From: Hypsibius dujardini
Taxonomy: Eukaryota; Tardigrada; Eutardigrada; Parachela; Hypsibiidae
Assembly (NCBI GenBank): GCA_001579985.1
Contig: LRSR01008888.1
Coordinates: forward strand, 1 to 31,043
Length of the DNA stretch: 31,043 nucleotides
Direction of reading: 5' to 3'
The translations under genes and the position numbers were made by a program. Below are positions 19,030-30,422 of this stretch, piece by piece (within the stretch, counting starts at the first letter, position 1; each line of letters begins with the position of its first letter). Under the pieces are notes generated by a model. The model was not told where the DNA came from, made no database searches, and saw only the letters and a program-made list of their open reading frames with translations.

Positions 19030-20535
19030 ATGTCGTCGTCCCTGATGCTTTCATCGCTGGTTGGGCTTGCTCTCATCGTCGGTACTCTGGCCACTTCATC
19101 TTTTATAGCCGACAAAAAATCTCACGAGGGGATTCAACGCAGCTGCGACCTCGAAAAAGGCACGGTCTGCATCCCGACCGCCTGCTCCAACAACGTCTGC
19201 TCTCTCTTCAAGGATGCCGTCTGTGTGCCTGACCGATGCGGCTGCGAGGCTCGATTCTTCAATTGGATCGCCAAGGAGAGCATCTACTCTGACGTCAGCA
19301 AGATGTGCTCTTCGGCAAATTTTGTTCTCAGTAAGAATATTTTATATCGCTCCATGCCTGTCTGTCTAACTATCCGCCTACCCTCCTGCTTGGAGGTCTG
19401 TCTGCTTGATTTCCTATCTGACTTCCTGTTTCTATATGTAGAGACTTCTTTTATCGGCATGTGTCTCTCTATCTGCCTGTCTGCTAGCTTTCCATATTTA
19501 GTACTTGTGTCTACGTTTCTGTTTATTTGACTGTCTGTTTTCCTGTCTGTCTGTTTTTTATCATGGTGTTTTGTTCCTTTTTCATTCAGACTTCCTCAAC
19601 TTCACTACGATCCACGCCAACGACTCCGCCGCGTTCGCAAACGAGGAAGGACAGTATGTCGTGCGGAAGTTCTTCAAAGAGTTCAACCTCCTCGTCACGG
19701 AAATCCTGAAGGACATCGCGGACTATCTGAAAACAGTCAGCGAGGCCACTCCTACCCAGGAGAACATCAACAAGCTGAAGGACATCATCCGTACTCTCAA
19801 TCTACGCTCCAAGGCGAAAGAGCTCGCCGACGGGGAGGTTCAGGAACGAATCAACTGGAAGGGAGTCATCTCTGGGCTTGCGCACGCGGGCGTTTCTGCG
19901 TTGTCCGACGAAGATGCTGAGATTAAAGGTATTAATTCCATAGTGTATATCATGTTTTCAGTTTTGACTTGATCCAGATGATAGGCGAACCTAACATTTT
20001 TTGCCGTTGGCTTTTTAGCCGTCCAGGAAAGAAGCTTCTGGACCAAGGCAATCGGTGCGGCCTTCAAGATCGGCAAGGAGCTTCTGTCCGACGAAGACGC
20101 AGCAGCCGCCGCAGCTGGTAAGTCCCGGCAACTTCGATTCGCTATTTCTGTCCATTAAGGTATCTCAAGGGCTATCAAGGGTTTCAAAGTCTATTCTGTT
20201 TTAGATTTGGAGGTTAAATCGTTCTTGAGCACCCTCGGGAAAGTCGCCAAGGGGGCTTTCAAGATTGCGCAGGCCGTCCTCCTCGATGAAGACGCCACGA
20301 CTCCCAGCAAGGTCGGCAAGCAGTTCGCCGTGGACTTCAAGACCCTGCAAGACGTGCTCAGCACCAAGCCCAAGGGATTGTACTATGACGAAATTAAAAG
20401 CGGTGAGCACCTTTTTCTTCTACCGGACCAATGATTCGACCGCAGAATTTCATAGCTGTTCATTTGGTCTTTCCAGGCAAGGTGGCAATCTCCGACAAGG
20501 ACGCCCAGAAGAAGCTCATGCTAGTAATCGCTTGA
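19030..20535 (+). CDS. Secreted protein with Cys-rich head and three amphipathic DEDA repeats (unrecognised)
   Basis: Five exons join in phase: 19030-19330, 19590-19928, 20019-20117, 20205-20402 and 20477-20535, giving 331 residues. A signal peptide (LMLSSLVGLALIVGTLA) opens the protein. An eight-cysteine region follows, including CIPTACSNNVCSLF and VPDRCGCEARFF. A long helical middle (KEFNLLVTEILKDIADYLK) comes next. Then come three similar units of roughly 30 residues, broken by phase-1 introns: KGVISGLAHAGVSALSDEDA, KAIGAAFKIGKELLSDEDA and LGKVAKGAFKIAQAVLLDEDA. Each is a Lys/Ala/Gly-rich amphipathic helix closed by an acidic motif. Such helices resemble membrane-active or antimicrobial peptides, but that is inference from composition. 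Intron 1 is CTGT-rich. The gene lies between paralogues C and D on the opposite strand. I recognise no family. Confidence 0.85.
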
Positions 20536-20723
20536 ATGTTTGGTTCCCTGATGTTTGGTTCTCGTCAGGATTCTTTTTCGTTCCTTGTTAAGTGCATTTT
20601 CGCGTTTTTTTGTTTGTGGTTTCATTGCGCTGGCGCATGCGACACTTTCGAGCACTCGGATGTGCTGTCCTGAATCTGAGTAGGTCAGATTCGAATCCTA
20701 CAATCTGACAATCCTTAACGCTG

Positions 20724-20729
20724 AATAAA
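20724..20729 (+). terminator. Poly(A) signal AATAAA of the Cys-rich/repeat gene
   Basis: AATAAA about 190 nt past the TGA stop at 20533-20535; the first good signal downstream on this strand. Confidence 0.5.
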
Positions 20730-21185
20730 ATATGGTTGAAACTTACCGCGCAAATCAAATGCAGGGTCCGTCACAATTATTTACTCAGCTTTGAGGGGTT
20801 ACGGCAGAAACTGGTTTCAATGTTATTATCAATAATATTCGATAATTAAAAAGAATGTGCTGGATAAAGTTCAGGTCAACTAATAGATCATGAACACTTT
20901 GGATGGGGAGCTTCTGAAGTTCGCCAAATGAAAAACATCATTTGTGACTATTGTATACATTGATTGTTGATTGAATTAACATGACGTTTTGTCATCTCAC
21001 AAGCCGAGAACGCGAAGCCAAGTAATAGTAGAAATAAGAGCTTGCTCCTTTTGATCAAAGCCAGAAGTGAACGGGAGAGTCATTGCATCAAGTAATCCCA
21101 AAATTCATATAGGACAACTAATTGATTAGGCGACAAGTATTGTTTTAAAAAAGCGGATGATTCCGGTAAGACGCGAAGACACATG

Positions 21186-21304
21186 CACACGTGGCAAAAA
21201 CCTTGCGCTAATCGACTTGAGCATTTTAACTCATGGCTGTGTACAACAGCGTCCAACGAGTGAAATGGCTTAACTCGGTTAGCGCAGGGTTTCTGCCACG
21301 TGTG
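21186..21304. mobile_element. Fold-back MITE, family 2, copy 2
   Basis: Ends CACACGTGGCA(A/G)AAACC and the inner TGCGCTAA block match the element at 8761-8881. The whole 119 bp folds back on itself. It lies in the spacer between the convergent plus-strand repeat gene and gene D. The rest of 20730-21429 shows no gene. Confidence 0.85.
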
Positions 21305-21429
21305 TAGCTCAATGGAGTCCCTCGACATAGAAAGAAGATATATTGAGTATTATCGATTTGAATTGTGTTAATTTCGTTAATCCACGAATATCCATCAAAT
21401 TACAAGTGATTTAAAATCACTTTAGATCG

Positions 21430-21435
21430 GTTTAA
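21430..21435 (-). terminator. Variant poly(A) signal ATTAAA of gene D
   Basis: ATTAAA on the minus strand about 75 nt past the gene D stop. ATTAAA is the commonest natural variant. Confidence 0.4.
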
Positions 21436-21509
21436 TAGAATCGTGCTGCCTTTGACATCCAACATGATACACAACACAATTGTACACGTAGTTAAGCGTA
21501 GAAGCGGGA

Positions 21510-22512
21510 TTAGCCCGAGAACTTTTTTGCAATCGAAGCCAATATTCCCGAAGAAACGTCTTCGGTTTTGCTCTTGGAAGAACTTCCGCCAGTGTTTGAA
21601 TCCCTGACGGGAGCAGTGTCCCTGTTGTTGTTGTTGTTGTTGCCGTTGTTTGAGCTATGGTCAGCTGTATTGGTACGCTTGTCGGAGTTGTTTGAGCCGC
21701 CGGAGATACTGACATGCGGTCCGTTGTTGTCATCCGGATGGGAATCGCCGGAATTTTTTGAATTCGAGGAAGGTGCCGAGGTTGCACCGCCGCCAAAGAG
21801 GCGGTTGAAAAATCCGACGCTCGGTTGCGTGGTAGTCGCCACCGCATTCTGTCCGAAGAGCCCGCGGCCGAGGACTTGCCCGACCACTCCGTCACCGAGG
21901 ACCTTCCGCACGGCAAACTGTTTGACGTAGCTCATCAACGCACTCGTCTTGTCGGGGCTGTTTCGGATGGCTTCTCCACCGCCTGAGTTCAAAATATCCC
22001 GAGCTCCGGCAATGATCTGTTATCGGTAAAAATAGACAGATTAAATTAAAACAAATTAAAAAATAAACACACATGCATATTATTTTTTTTTCTCTGGCCA
22101 GACAAGTCTGCCTGTCAATCTGTTCTTGGTGATTAATTAGCCAGCCAGCATTAGTAAAGAGACTAAAGCGCCAGCCCAATATAGATAAAGAAATGATTAA
22201 AAAATAACTGAACGCGCATGTTTATTTATATTTATATCTCTTAATCAGGAAACGCTTTTCACGTTGTACGTTTCTTCATTATACGAAAATTCTGGCAATT
22301 CTGAAACGCGTTTATTGCGTCGATCGGTTCTCGTAACTGATTTTTCTTACCAGGGAAGTTAAATCAGGACTTTGCCGCTTGCTTCGGGTCTGTAAATTTA
22401 CTGACTGCGAATCCTGGAGGACGAAAGCTGTAGCCGTGGGCATGAATTCCGCGAGGGATATCAGACAAGCCAGAAGAATGGAAATTGTGATCCATGTCAA
22501 GGACTTCCGCAT
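21510..22512 (-). CDS. Secreted family protein D (unrecognised family, divergent member)
   Basis: Two exons joined in phase 0 (22512-22351 and 22016-21510) give 222 residues. The signal peptide is about residues 1-29 (WITISILLACLISLAEF). The basic site RSKR is at 43-46. Exon 2 opens IIAGARDILNSGGGEAIRNS, aligning with the cores of A-C at the hydrophobic positions and the GG pair. KQFAVRKVLGDGVVGQVLG and a GFFNRLFGGG block follow. The tail is rich in Asn, Ser and Asp, with a run of asparagines (NNGNNNNNN), and ends in the helix SSGILASIAKKFSG, which resembles the end of C. The intron position and phase are the same as in B and C. The core is the most diverged of the four. Function unknown. Confidence 0.84.
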
Positions 22513-25500
22513 GTTTTCTGCTGCTGGGGCAAAAGTTAGGCCGACTTGTAGAGAAAGCAGCAAATTAGCACAACCTTTTCCGGGATCACACTAGAAGAGT
22601 TCCCGGTTGTGGTAGTTCACAATTAGCACAATTAAAGCAGCGTCAGCAAGGATAACGAGGAGAGGAGATCATTCTCAGGGTACCGAGTTGAGAACTACAG
22701 TGCATATCAAAGTACGTATTACTCCCGCGTGGTGCTAGCACTCGGGTGTGAATTTGAATGGTATATGATTTCTGTGCATGTTAGAAATTTAACTGCTGAA
22801 GCACCCTGTTGAGTCTGCTTGCATACTTATTTTGCGAACAAGGTGTTCTCGTTAGCGGAAGCCAAAGGCGCGGAAACAAACACGGTCTGCGCCCACCCGG
22901 CAGTGCGGCTGATCTGTTGAGTGGGTGTTTTTTTAATCCATACCATGATGATGACTCAGACAGGTCGACCGCCGATCCTCCTCGAGGAAAAAGTCGTCGA
23001 TCGTCGTTTAGTTTTGACGTTTCGAGTAGAAATCACGTACTAATTGTTTTTTCTTTCGTCGGTTTGTTGATCAAAAGAAACCGGATTGACACGTAGCAGT
23101 AATAAGCAGGTCTCACATAGAATAAAGTGCTGAAGAGCCACCGTGTACCGTTGTCTTCGACGTTCCCTCCCTTTTCTCTTAATAGATTGATGCGGTTAAT
23201 TAAGAGTTCGCTGCGATAATTCATTTTATCGTAAGGAATTGGCGAAAACACGAGTAGTAAGCTACTTGCTTTACCAGGTCCCACTTAATATTCATCAGTC
23301 ATTTTTGTGTGGAATGATTTCGACTGATGCCTGATTTTGCAGCAAACAAAAGTTTTTACATCATTAAAAAGCTAAAAATCAGGTAAACTCGTTCGCGCTC
23401 TCAACAACGTTTTAGCGAAAGGAAATACTAACAGTAATATTACACAATTACACTAGTACTACAGAGGTAATATTTCTGGAATAATACGACAAGAATTTAC
23501 CAGAAATCAACATGCCTCCATTTTTATTGTCATGAGCTCTGAAACGTCCATTTCCTATCATCATTCAGAAAAAAAACAGACTTTTTTGGTCGACGCGTTA
23601 ATTTCTGGCCATTCTGTGATCACGCACTAATGCTGGCTGAGCACCGAAAGGTGGCGCTATGAGCATCAACCTACGACTAGGTGACTACTAATATTCCGGT
23701 AGTTCATTGTTTCTAGAAGGTCTTCAAAATGCTTCTCCCTACACTTCAGGCAGTGTATCCGGTTTCTTGATAGTTTCATGAATTATGGCTCAAACGGCAC
23801 CCTTTTGTGTTAAACCAAGGCTTCGTCTGCACCCTGGCGCACGGCGCCACACCGGATGTTATGGCTGCGAGCCTGCCGGCGACCTCAAATTAATAAACGA
23901 GAACGGTAGCCGCCTGGTTCAATGGTTCGTGTACTTATATGTGCAGGATGATTACTCGTCTCGATCGAGATTCGGGAGCACAGGATGATGTACCCGAAGA
24001 CCCGTCTCGATCGAGATTCCGGAGCACAGGATAAACAGAGACTGTTGACTGAGTGAATCGATAACAAAGTCCCGACCTGGATACCTACTAAGTACAACAG
24101 TAGGAGTACCCTGCATTGCCATAAGTTCACCTCGATCGTGCAGGATTCACGCTGGTAAAAAAGAACACTGCATCTCCTGTGAAATCGGGTCGAACCAGAG
24201 ACCCAATTTCAGGTTTCGCGATGAGCTCGAATAAAAACATTTATATTCTATAAAGCGTTCTTGAAGCGCCTTCAGAACATAAACTTTCCACTGGGTATCT
24301 CGCTGTAGTAGGAGTAGTATGTACATGCCTGTCTTGTCTTAGAAACAATTTTTTGGTGAGAAGATGAAGACACACGAGCGACGTCTTGAACAGGGTAAGC
24401 ACACGAAATCGTCGTCGTCGTCGTCGGATTTTTAACTCCTTTCACGTGTCCGTCGTCCATGGGGAAAGTCTATGAACGCCGGGTGATTTATTGCAATCGC
24501 GCCAGATGTGATACACCTTGGATTATCAATAACAATCATTTTTCCCCGCTACCAATCACATCGTCACACAAACAGGTTCCCATACGCCCTGATGATGCCC
24601 ACAGGTTAAATAAGCCGCGTAGGCGGTGGGCCTATCAAGCGCAAACGACTCAGTTGGACCACAGTCCAAGCTGGCACACTCCGCCCACTCTCGCCGTCGT
24701 CGTCGCCGGTCGATCTGGCGAAATGCCTATCAGCAACATCCTCTCTCTGCGTGCTGTGTTCTCTCCTCTCTCTCTCTCGTAGCTGAGGTCAGCCTTAGCC
24801 TGACAGAGCGCCCATCATATGCGTTTACCTGTCGCTCGCGCGAAAAAGTTTCGAGTGTTGTTGACGAGAACGCGTGGCAATTCTCTACCGTACCTCTCTA
24901 CCTAGTCTCCGCTAACGCCGGCAATGCGCATGCAAAAAAACCAGTCTCTCTCGCTCGCTCGCTGCAGTTGTGATGAGTGAGTTGTGTTTTTCTACCCTTT
25001 CATTTTTTGTTTTATCGGCGGCGGTACTCCACGCCAGTATATACTACTAGCATATACATATATATTCAAGCGAAGAGTGTGAGAGAGAGTGCACCGCACC
25101 TGTTCCTCCCCTCTCTCTCCTCTCCCTCCCCTGCTGTCATTTGTCTACTGCGCTCTTTCTCTCTTGAATTTTTTAACGGCGGTATACCTGCGCTGTCTGC
25201 GCCCTTGACATCCATATACACACATATCCATCGTCGTCGACGTCGTCTCCTCAGCCTCTCCAAAAATTGCCCCGTCGTCATCGTCCAGTGTGCGGAGCAC
25301 CGACTTCCTGTGCAAATATATACCGGCGGTCAATTTTTTTGATCCTATTTTTGTTGCATTGTTCTCACCCCTTGGATATAGAGCCGGTTGATTTGGGATC
25401 GTGAGGATTGCCGGACGCGTGTGTGGTGCGAAGACCGGAGACGCCGGCTACATTCGGCTGCGTGCACGAGTGCTTGATTGATTGATTGGTGGAATTAGCG

Positions 25501-25588
25501 ACACGCGCAAGTGGAGCGTCCGGATTTTACGCTCAATGAGTGACTGCCGGCAGTAAAAGCTACGCGAGAGAGACAGTCAGCTCTGGAA
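22513..25588. other. Long intergenic region, no supported gene
   Basis: No open frame here has splice partners, domains or codon bias I trust. It contains a 30-bp direct repeat (CGTCTCGATCGAGATTC-type) at 23957-23986 and 24003-24032, a GTC microsatellite at 24410-24426, and CT-rich tracts (24750-24780 and 25100-25160). The last part (roughly 25000-25588) is the likely promoter and 5' UTR of the LDL-A gene, including TATA-like ATATATATTC at about 25058-25068 and a TTGATTGATTGATTGG run at about 25473. Confidence 0.5.
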
Positions 25589-28500
25589 ATGCGGCTGTTA
25601 CTGCTGGGCATCGCATTCTGCGTCCAGTGGAGTCGGCTGGAGAGCCAGCAGAGCCCAATAAGTAAGTGCGCTTTTTGACCGATGAATTTCCAATATTTTC
25701 TGTGCTGTCTTGCTTGAGCTCGGCTCTCGTTTTTCTACGGTCATGGGCCTTCCTCGTCAGGCTGGTAATTGTTAAAGAATGGATGAAGCAGATTTTTAGT
25801 ATTTAAATATGGAATGGTACGTGTGCACGCCATACTAGTCATTATTGACTTTAACTCGCATTGGGGATTAACAATAGATTGTGGTCATTTTGCGACGACT
25901 TTTTCTGACCTGGTTTAATTCTGCTTTAATGGGCCGCTTTATGGTGTAAAATGTTCATATCACGATGTGGCTTTTTGGCGATCACAGTGTTGACGACTAA
26001 TGTTTATGTAGTGCTGTACACACATCATCTAGTTAGGAGTGAAATGCCCTGTTCTCTCAGTCCCACAAAATACCTGACATCAACAGCCACAAAATCGCTT
26101 TATAATTTTATTTGATAACCAAAAATTGTATTTTGTGTAAGTAAAATTCGGAGGCTATAATAGAATGAATTGGTTTAATGTGGAAGTTGAATATCATGCC
26201 TTTGCTTTATCGTTTGTGTGGCGAGTGAAGCGACCAGCTGATTGCCTGACTGACCGACTATGCTGCGTGTGAGTGGCATAAATGGCTGACCGACCGACTG
26301 TGCTGTGCGTGAGTGGCATAAATGTTTTCTTCCGTCGCCCTCGGAATGGTTTCGCAGTAGGCCAAACACCAACCACTATGCCACCTGCACCCGCTCCGTC
26401 AAGGTACATCCACTGCAGAGATGCATCAAAATTCGCCGAGCGAAGGGAGAAGGACAAGTACTTCTTCTCTACGATCTATCGAGAGAGCTGTTGTATTTAT
26501 GCAGTGCGAAGCTGCCCTCTCTGCCGCAGTGCACTGCACATTCAATTTGATGGCTTTCGCTTCCGCGAAAAGCAAAGCTCAACCCCATCTGAATTAAATT
26601 TTTGCCGTCTGTCCTTCTATTCCGAGCTTCAAAAGAAGCAACAGCCACAGCCAAGAGACAGTCGGAGTGTCGTATTCGTACCGTCTTGCTCGTCGGAATA
26701 TTCCGGGGCGCTTCACACCAGGAGACAGGCTCACAGAGGGTGCCAGACAGGCTCACAGAGGGTGCCAGCGCAGTAACAACGCAAACTTTCACATACTGCT
26801 AATTTATGTCCTTCCTCAAAATTGTTTACCGGTCCGCGACTCCGCTTTAATTTGCTCATGGAAAAATGCGCGCACCTTTTTTCGAGAGTCACCCTCACCA
26901 ACCCAGCCAACCACCGTGTTTGTGTAGTATAGTGTTGGTAGTCCTCGCGATATATTCGGGGCTGTTCAAGGTTCACCCCCCTTCAAAATCAAGCGCACTC
27001 GCATTGTTCATTTCTCGGCTTTGGTCGTCCTCCCTCTCCGTCGAGTGAGTGAGTGAGTGAGTGCGCGCGATCGCGGACGATGGAATGTGGGCCGTGGCCT
27101 ACTACCTAGCACCTAGTGCCTAGTACCTCTACATAGAACTTGGTACCGACGGACACCGCACAATGTGAAATTTTTGTTTTGATGATTTAGCAAAAGGCAC
27201 ACGGATTTAAGAGGAATTTCCTGCTGATAATGTGTCCGTAATTTTTGTTCGTAACAGTTCAGTAACAGTTTGGACGTTGGGTGGGAGATTTACCGTTGGG
27301 GCCTTTTTTTCGACGTAATACTCGAGGTGGGGGACAAAAGCGGGAAATCGCTTCAACAAAGGAGGCTTACTTTCTCATTGAGAGGCGCTACATAGAGAAG
27401 CTGTTTCAAGCGGAAAGTTGATGCTGAACTTTGCATTTTTGTTATTTAGTTGATAACGTAAGGTAGTTTTTGTGTGCGATCAGTTAACCTTGACGCGGTG
27501 TGGAAATAATACATACACAACTGCTGACCTTGTGCATTTCTGCCGAGCTCATGCTGCTGCTGCTGCTGCTGTGGTGTTCAGGAAAAGTTCGGTTCTTCGC
27601 GGCAGTTTTTTGTGCATTGCTTCGGGTCTTTCTGTTGGGTCGTTTTCTCTTCTTCTTTTGCGCCACGCTGCGGCGGAGAAGTTTTTTGTTCGTCTTCACC
27701 AAGGACAAACAGAAAATCAGTGCTATATTTTCAATCACACGCCGTGTAATGTGACGTGACATCTCCTCCTAGGCATGGGCCTAAATAGTTGGCCCATATA
27801 TTGTCGGTATTTTGCTCCGAAGGTTGTTTGGCGAAATTATTCCGATGTGGTGAGATTGATGCGTGTGGGGGTCCACGTCAAACGTCTAGTTATTAAGGGT
27901 CCCAGGTATTAGGGGCGAAGTAGTACACTCTATTATTATTATTATTACTTAGTATTTTGAATGGTTCTGCAGAGTAATTTGAAGTCAGTCGTACATAGGC
28001 AGTTTACATGGATCTACGGGGCATCTAGGCAGGCAGGCATATAGGATGATGGACTGACAGACAGTCAGCTATCCAAACAGATAGACAGAAGTACCGAAAA
28101 AAGGACATCAAGGTAGGCCGACTGACAGACAAACAGACAGGCTCGTAGACATGTAGGGAGGCAGACAGACAGACTCGCAGACAACTGACAGCCAGACAGA
28201 CAGATAGACAGACAGACAGCCAGACAGACTGAAGGCAGACATGAAAACGGACGGACAAACAGACAGACATACGTACATATAGACAGACAGAACAGACGGA
28301 CAGACAGACAGACAGATGAAAAATGGGCTACTGATTTTTTTTGCGAATTGATTTGCGTGTCAGGTTTGCTGTTGGGAACCAACGGAGCATCGCCTGAGCG
28401 GTCTGCTGGACTATATCAGTAATTTAATCGCCCTTTACGGAAGCTCTTCATTCTAGCCACAGTCCGTTAGGTTCAGTGTCGGTCGGTCGGGGTTCCGTTC

Positions 28501-30390
28501 CTCTCGAGTAACCTTTCAACGCGGCGATAAGTGTTACCGTCAGTATTGAATTTCGCTAATTTTGACGCGCGGTAGAAACGACACGGTCCGACACTCACCA
28601 CACGCACTACACACACACCGCAACCTAGGCCTTTCGCATTTCGAGGAAGTCCTGTTTACGTCGCGCCCGCGTCAACAGAAAAAGTCGGGAAAAAATGACT
28701 TTTCCGTAATTCGAATTTTTGATTATGCTTTTGGGCTAGGCGCGGTCTTTTTCATTCCGCTTCCGGTGTGTGACGGACCGTGGAATTACAGCGGCAATCG
28801 CGTGGCCGTGTGCAGAGTACTGTAAAAATAGCGTTTATTATACATGTACAATATACATGTACAGCTACGACGAGATAAGACAGAGGCAGTAAAAGAGTAA
28901 AATCAGAAAAAAAGAGTTTAGTGTATGTGTAGACAGCAGGGTCATCAAAGTTTTGAGTACACTTGTGGCGTTTGCCAAAGGACGTTGCACTCATTTGCCG
29001 AGTCGAGAGGGGGCTATGCGCGACGCGATGAGGGAACCCTCTCTCTCTCTCTCTCGGGCGATTGTTCGCGGTGATATGACCTTGGTCGGTGCCTTTCCTT
29101 CCACATTATCGACGCGGTTTCCTGTATGTTTATTAATTGTTGATGTAGCAGTTTGTTCGATTATTTGATTGACGGACCGGATTGATTTTTAAAGTGATTG
29201 AATAATTGATTGATTGATCAATTTTATTAGAGGAAAGAGTCTAGTGTTGTTTAAGTAGCTTTTTTGAATTTGCGTACAAATTGTATAAATTAAAATCCGC
29301 CGGCGAAATTTATTGAAACAATTAATTTAAAAAGAGCCCCACATTTTCAGCATCTAACTAAGATTGACGACCGAAAAAAGGTCTTCAGGAGGCCCTTCGT
29401 CTTAGGATTGGAGTTCACTGTTAACAGTAAAAGTGTCACGGGAAAATTTTTAACTTATTCGTTGATGTAGATATTCCATTGTTCTGATTGATTCATGAAT
29501 TGATTAGTCAGATAGAATTATCCCCAGGTGACCATTGGCTCGCGTTCTTGCTTATTTTGTCTATGTCTGCTTTTTTGATTAAGGCACCGGTGCCATGTTG
29601 GTCTAAGCAACGCTAAATTATGCTTCGCGTTCGCAGGAAGCGCTTCGCATTTTCGGCTGGCGCCTACAGCTTTGTCGCTTGCAGGATGCCCCTACAGTGC
29701 ACCGGTCTTCACATGCCGGTCCACAGGAGAGTGTATCCCGATGTATTTCGCCTGTGACGGCGAGAAGGACTGCGCCGACGGCTCGGACGAGGAGCAGTGT
29801 GGTGCGTACGGCAATAATTTTCTTATTGATGAGATTTCATTGATGTTGACTAATGCCCTGTTCGGTTTTTTTCAGCGACTCGACCGTGTCCTGACGGCTT
29901 CTTTCAGTGCTCAAATGGACAGTGTATTCCAGGTAAGACAATATTGCTGGTCTTCTTTCGATTGGGCGGGACGATGCGATGCGTTCAACTTGCTAAGGAT
30001 TATTTTGTTTGCAGAAAACTGGAAATGTGATTATTACGCAGATTGTAAAAATGGAGACGATGAGAAGCAGAATTGCGGTAAGTTCACGGGAATGGGTCCG
30101 CACGTTCGGAAGGGAGAGGCACAACCATCATGGCTTTGTTTTAATCAATGATTTCCAGCACCGCCGGTGTGCGAATCGCATCAATTCTCTTGCCGGACAT
30201 ATACGTGGAACACGACCTACTGCATACCACAGCACTGGAAATGTGACAAAACGGCAGACTGTGCTGACGGGTCCGACGAGGATACTTGTGGTATGGCTGT
30301 TTGTTTTGTCTGATGTCATACTTGGAAGTATTTCTGAGAAATATTTGTCTACCTGTTTTTTATCTACCTTAATGTCTGTCTGTCTTCCTA

Positions 30391-30422
<32 letters not shown>

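Noticed and set aside
20668-20705. tRNA-like B box (GATTCGAATCC) downstream of the repeat gene
   Set aside because: The flanking bases do not form a T stem, and no A box or acceptor stem fits at the right distance.
28025-28382. Minus-strand frames of repeated CLSVCLSV residues
   Set aside because: Pure translation of the CAGA microsatellite.
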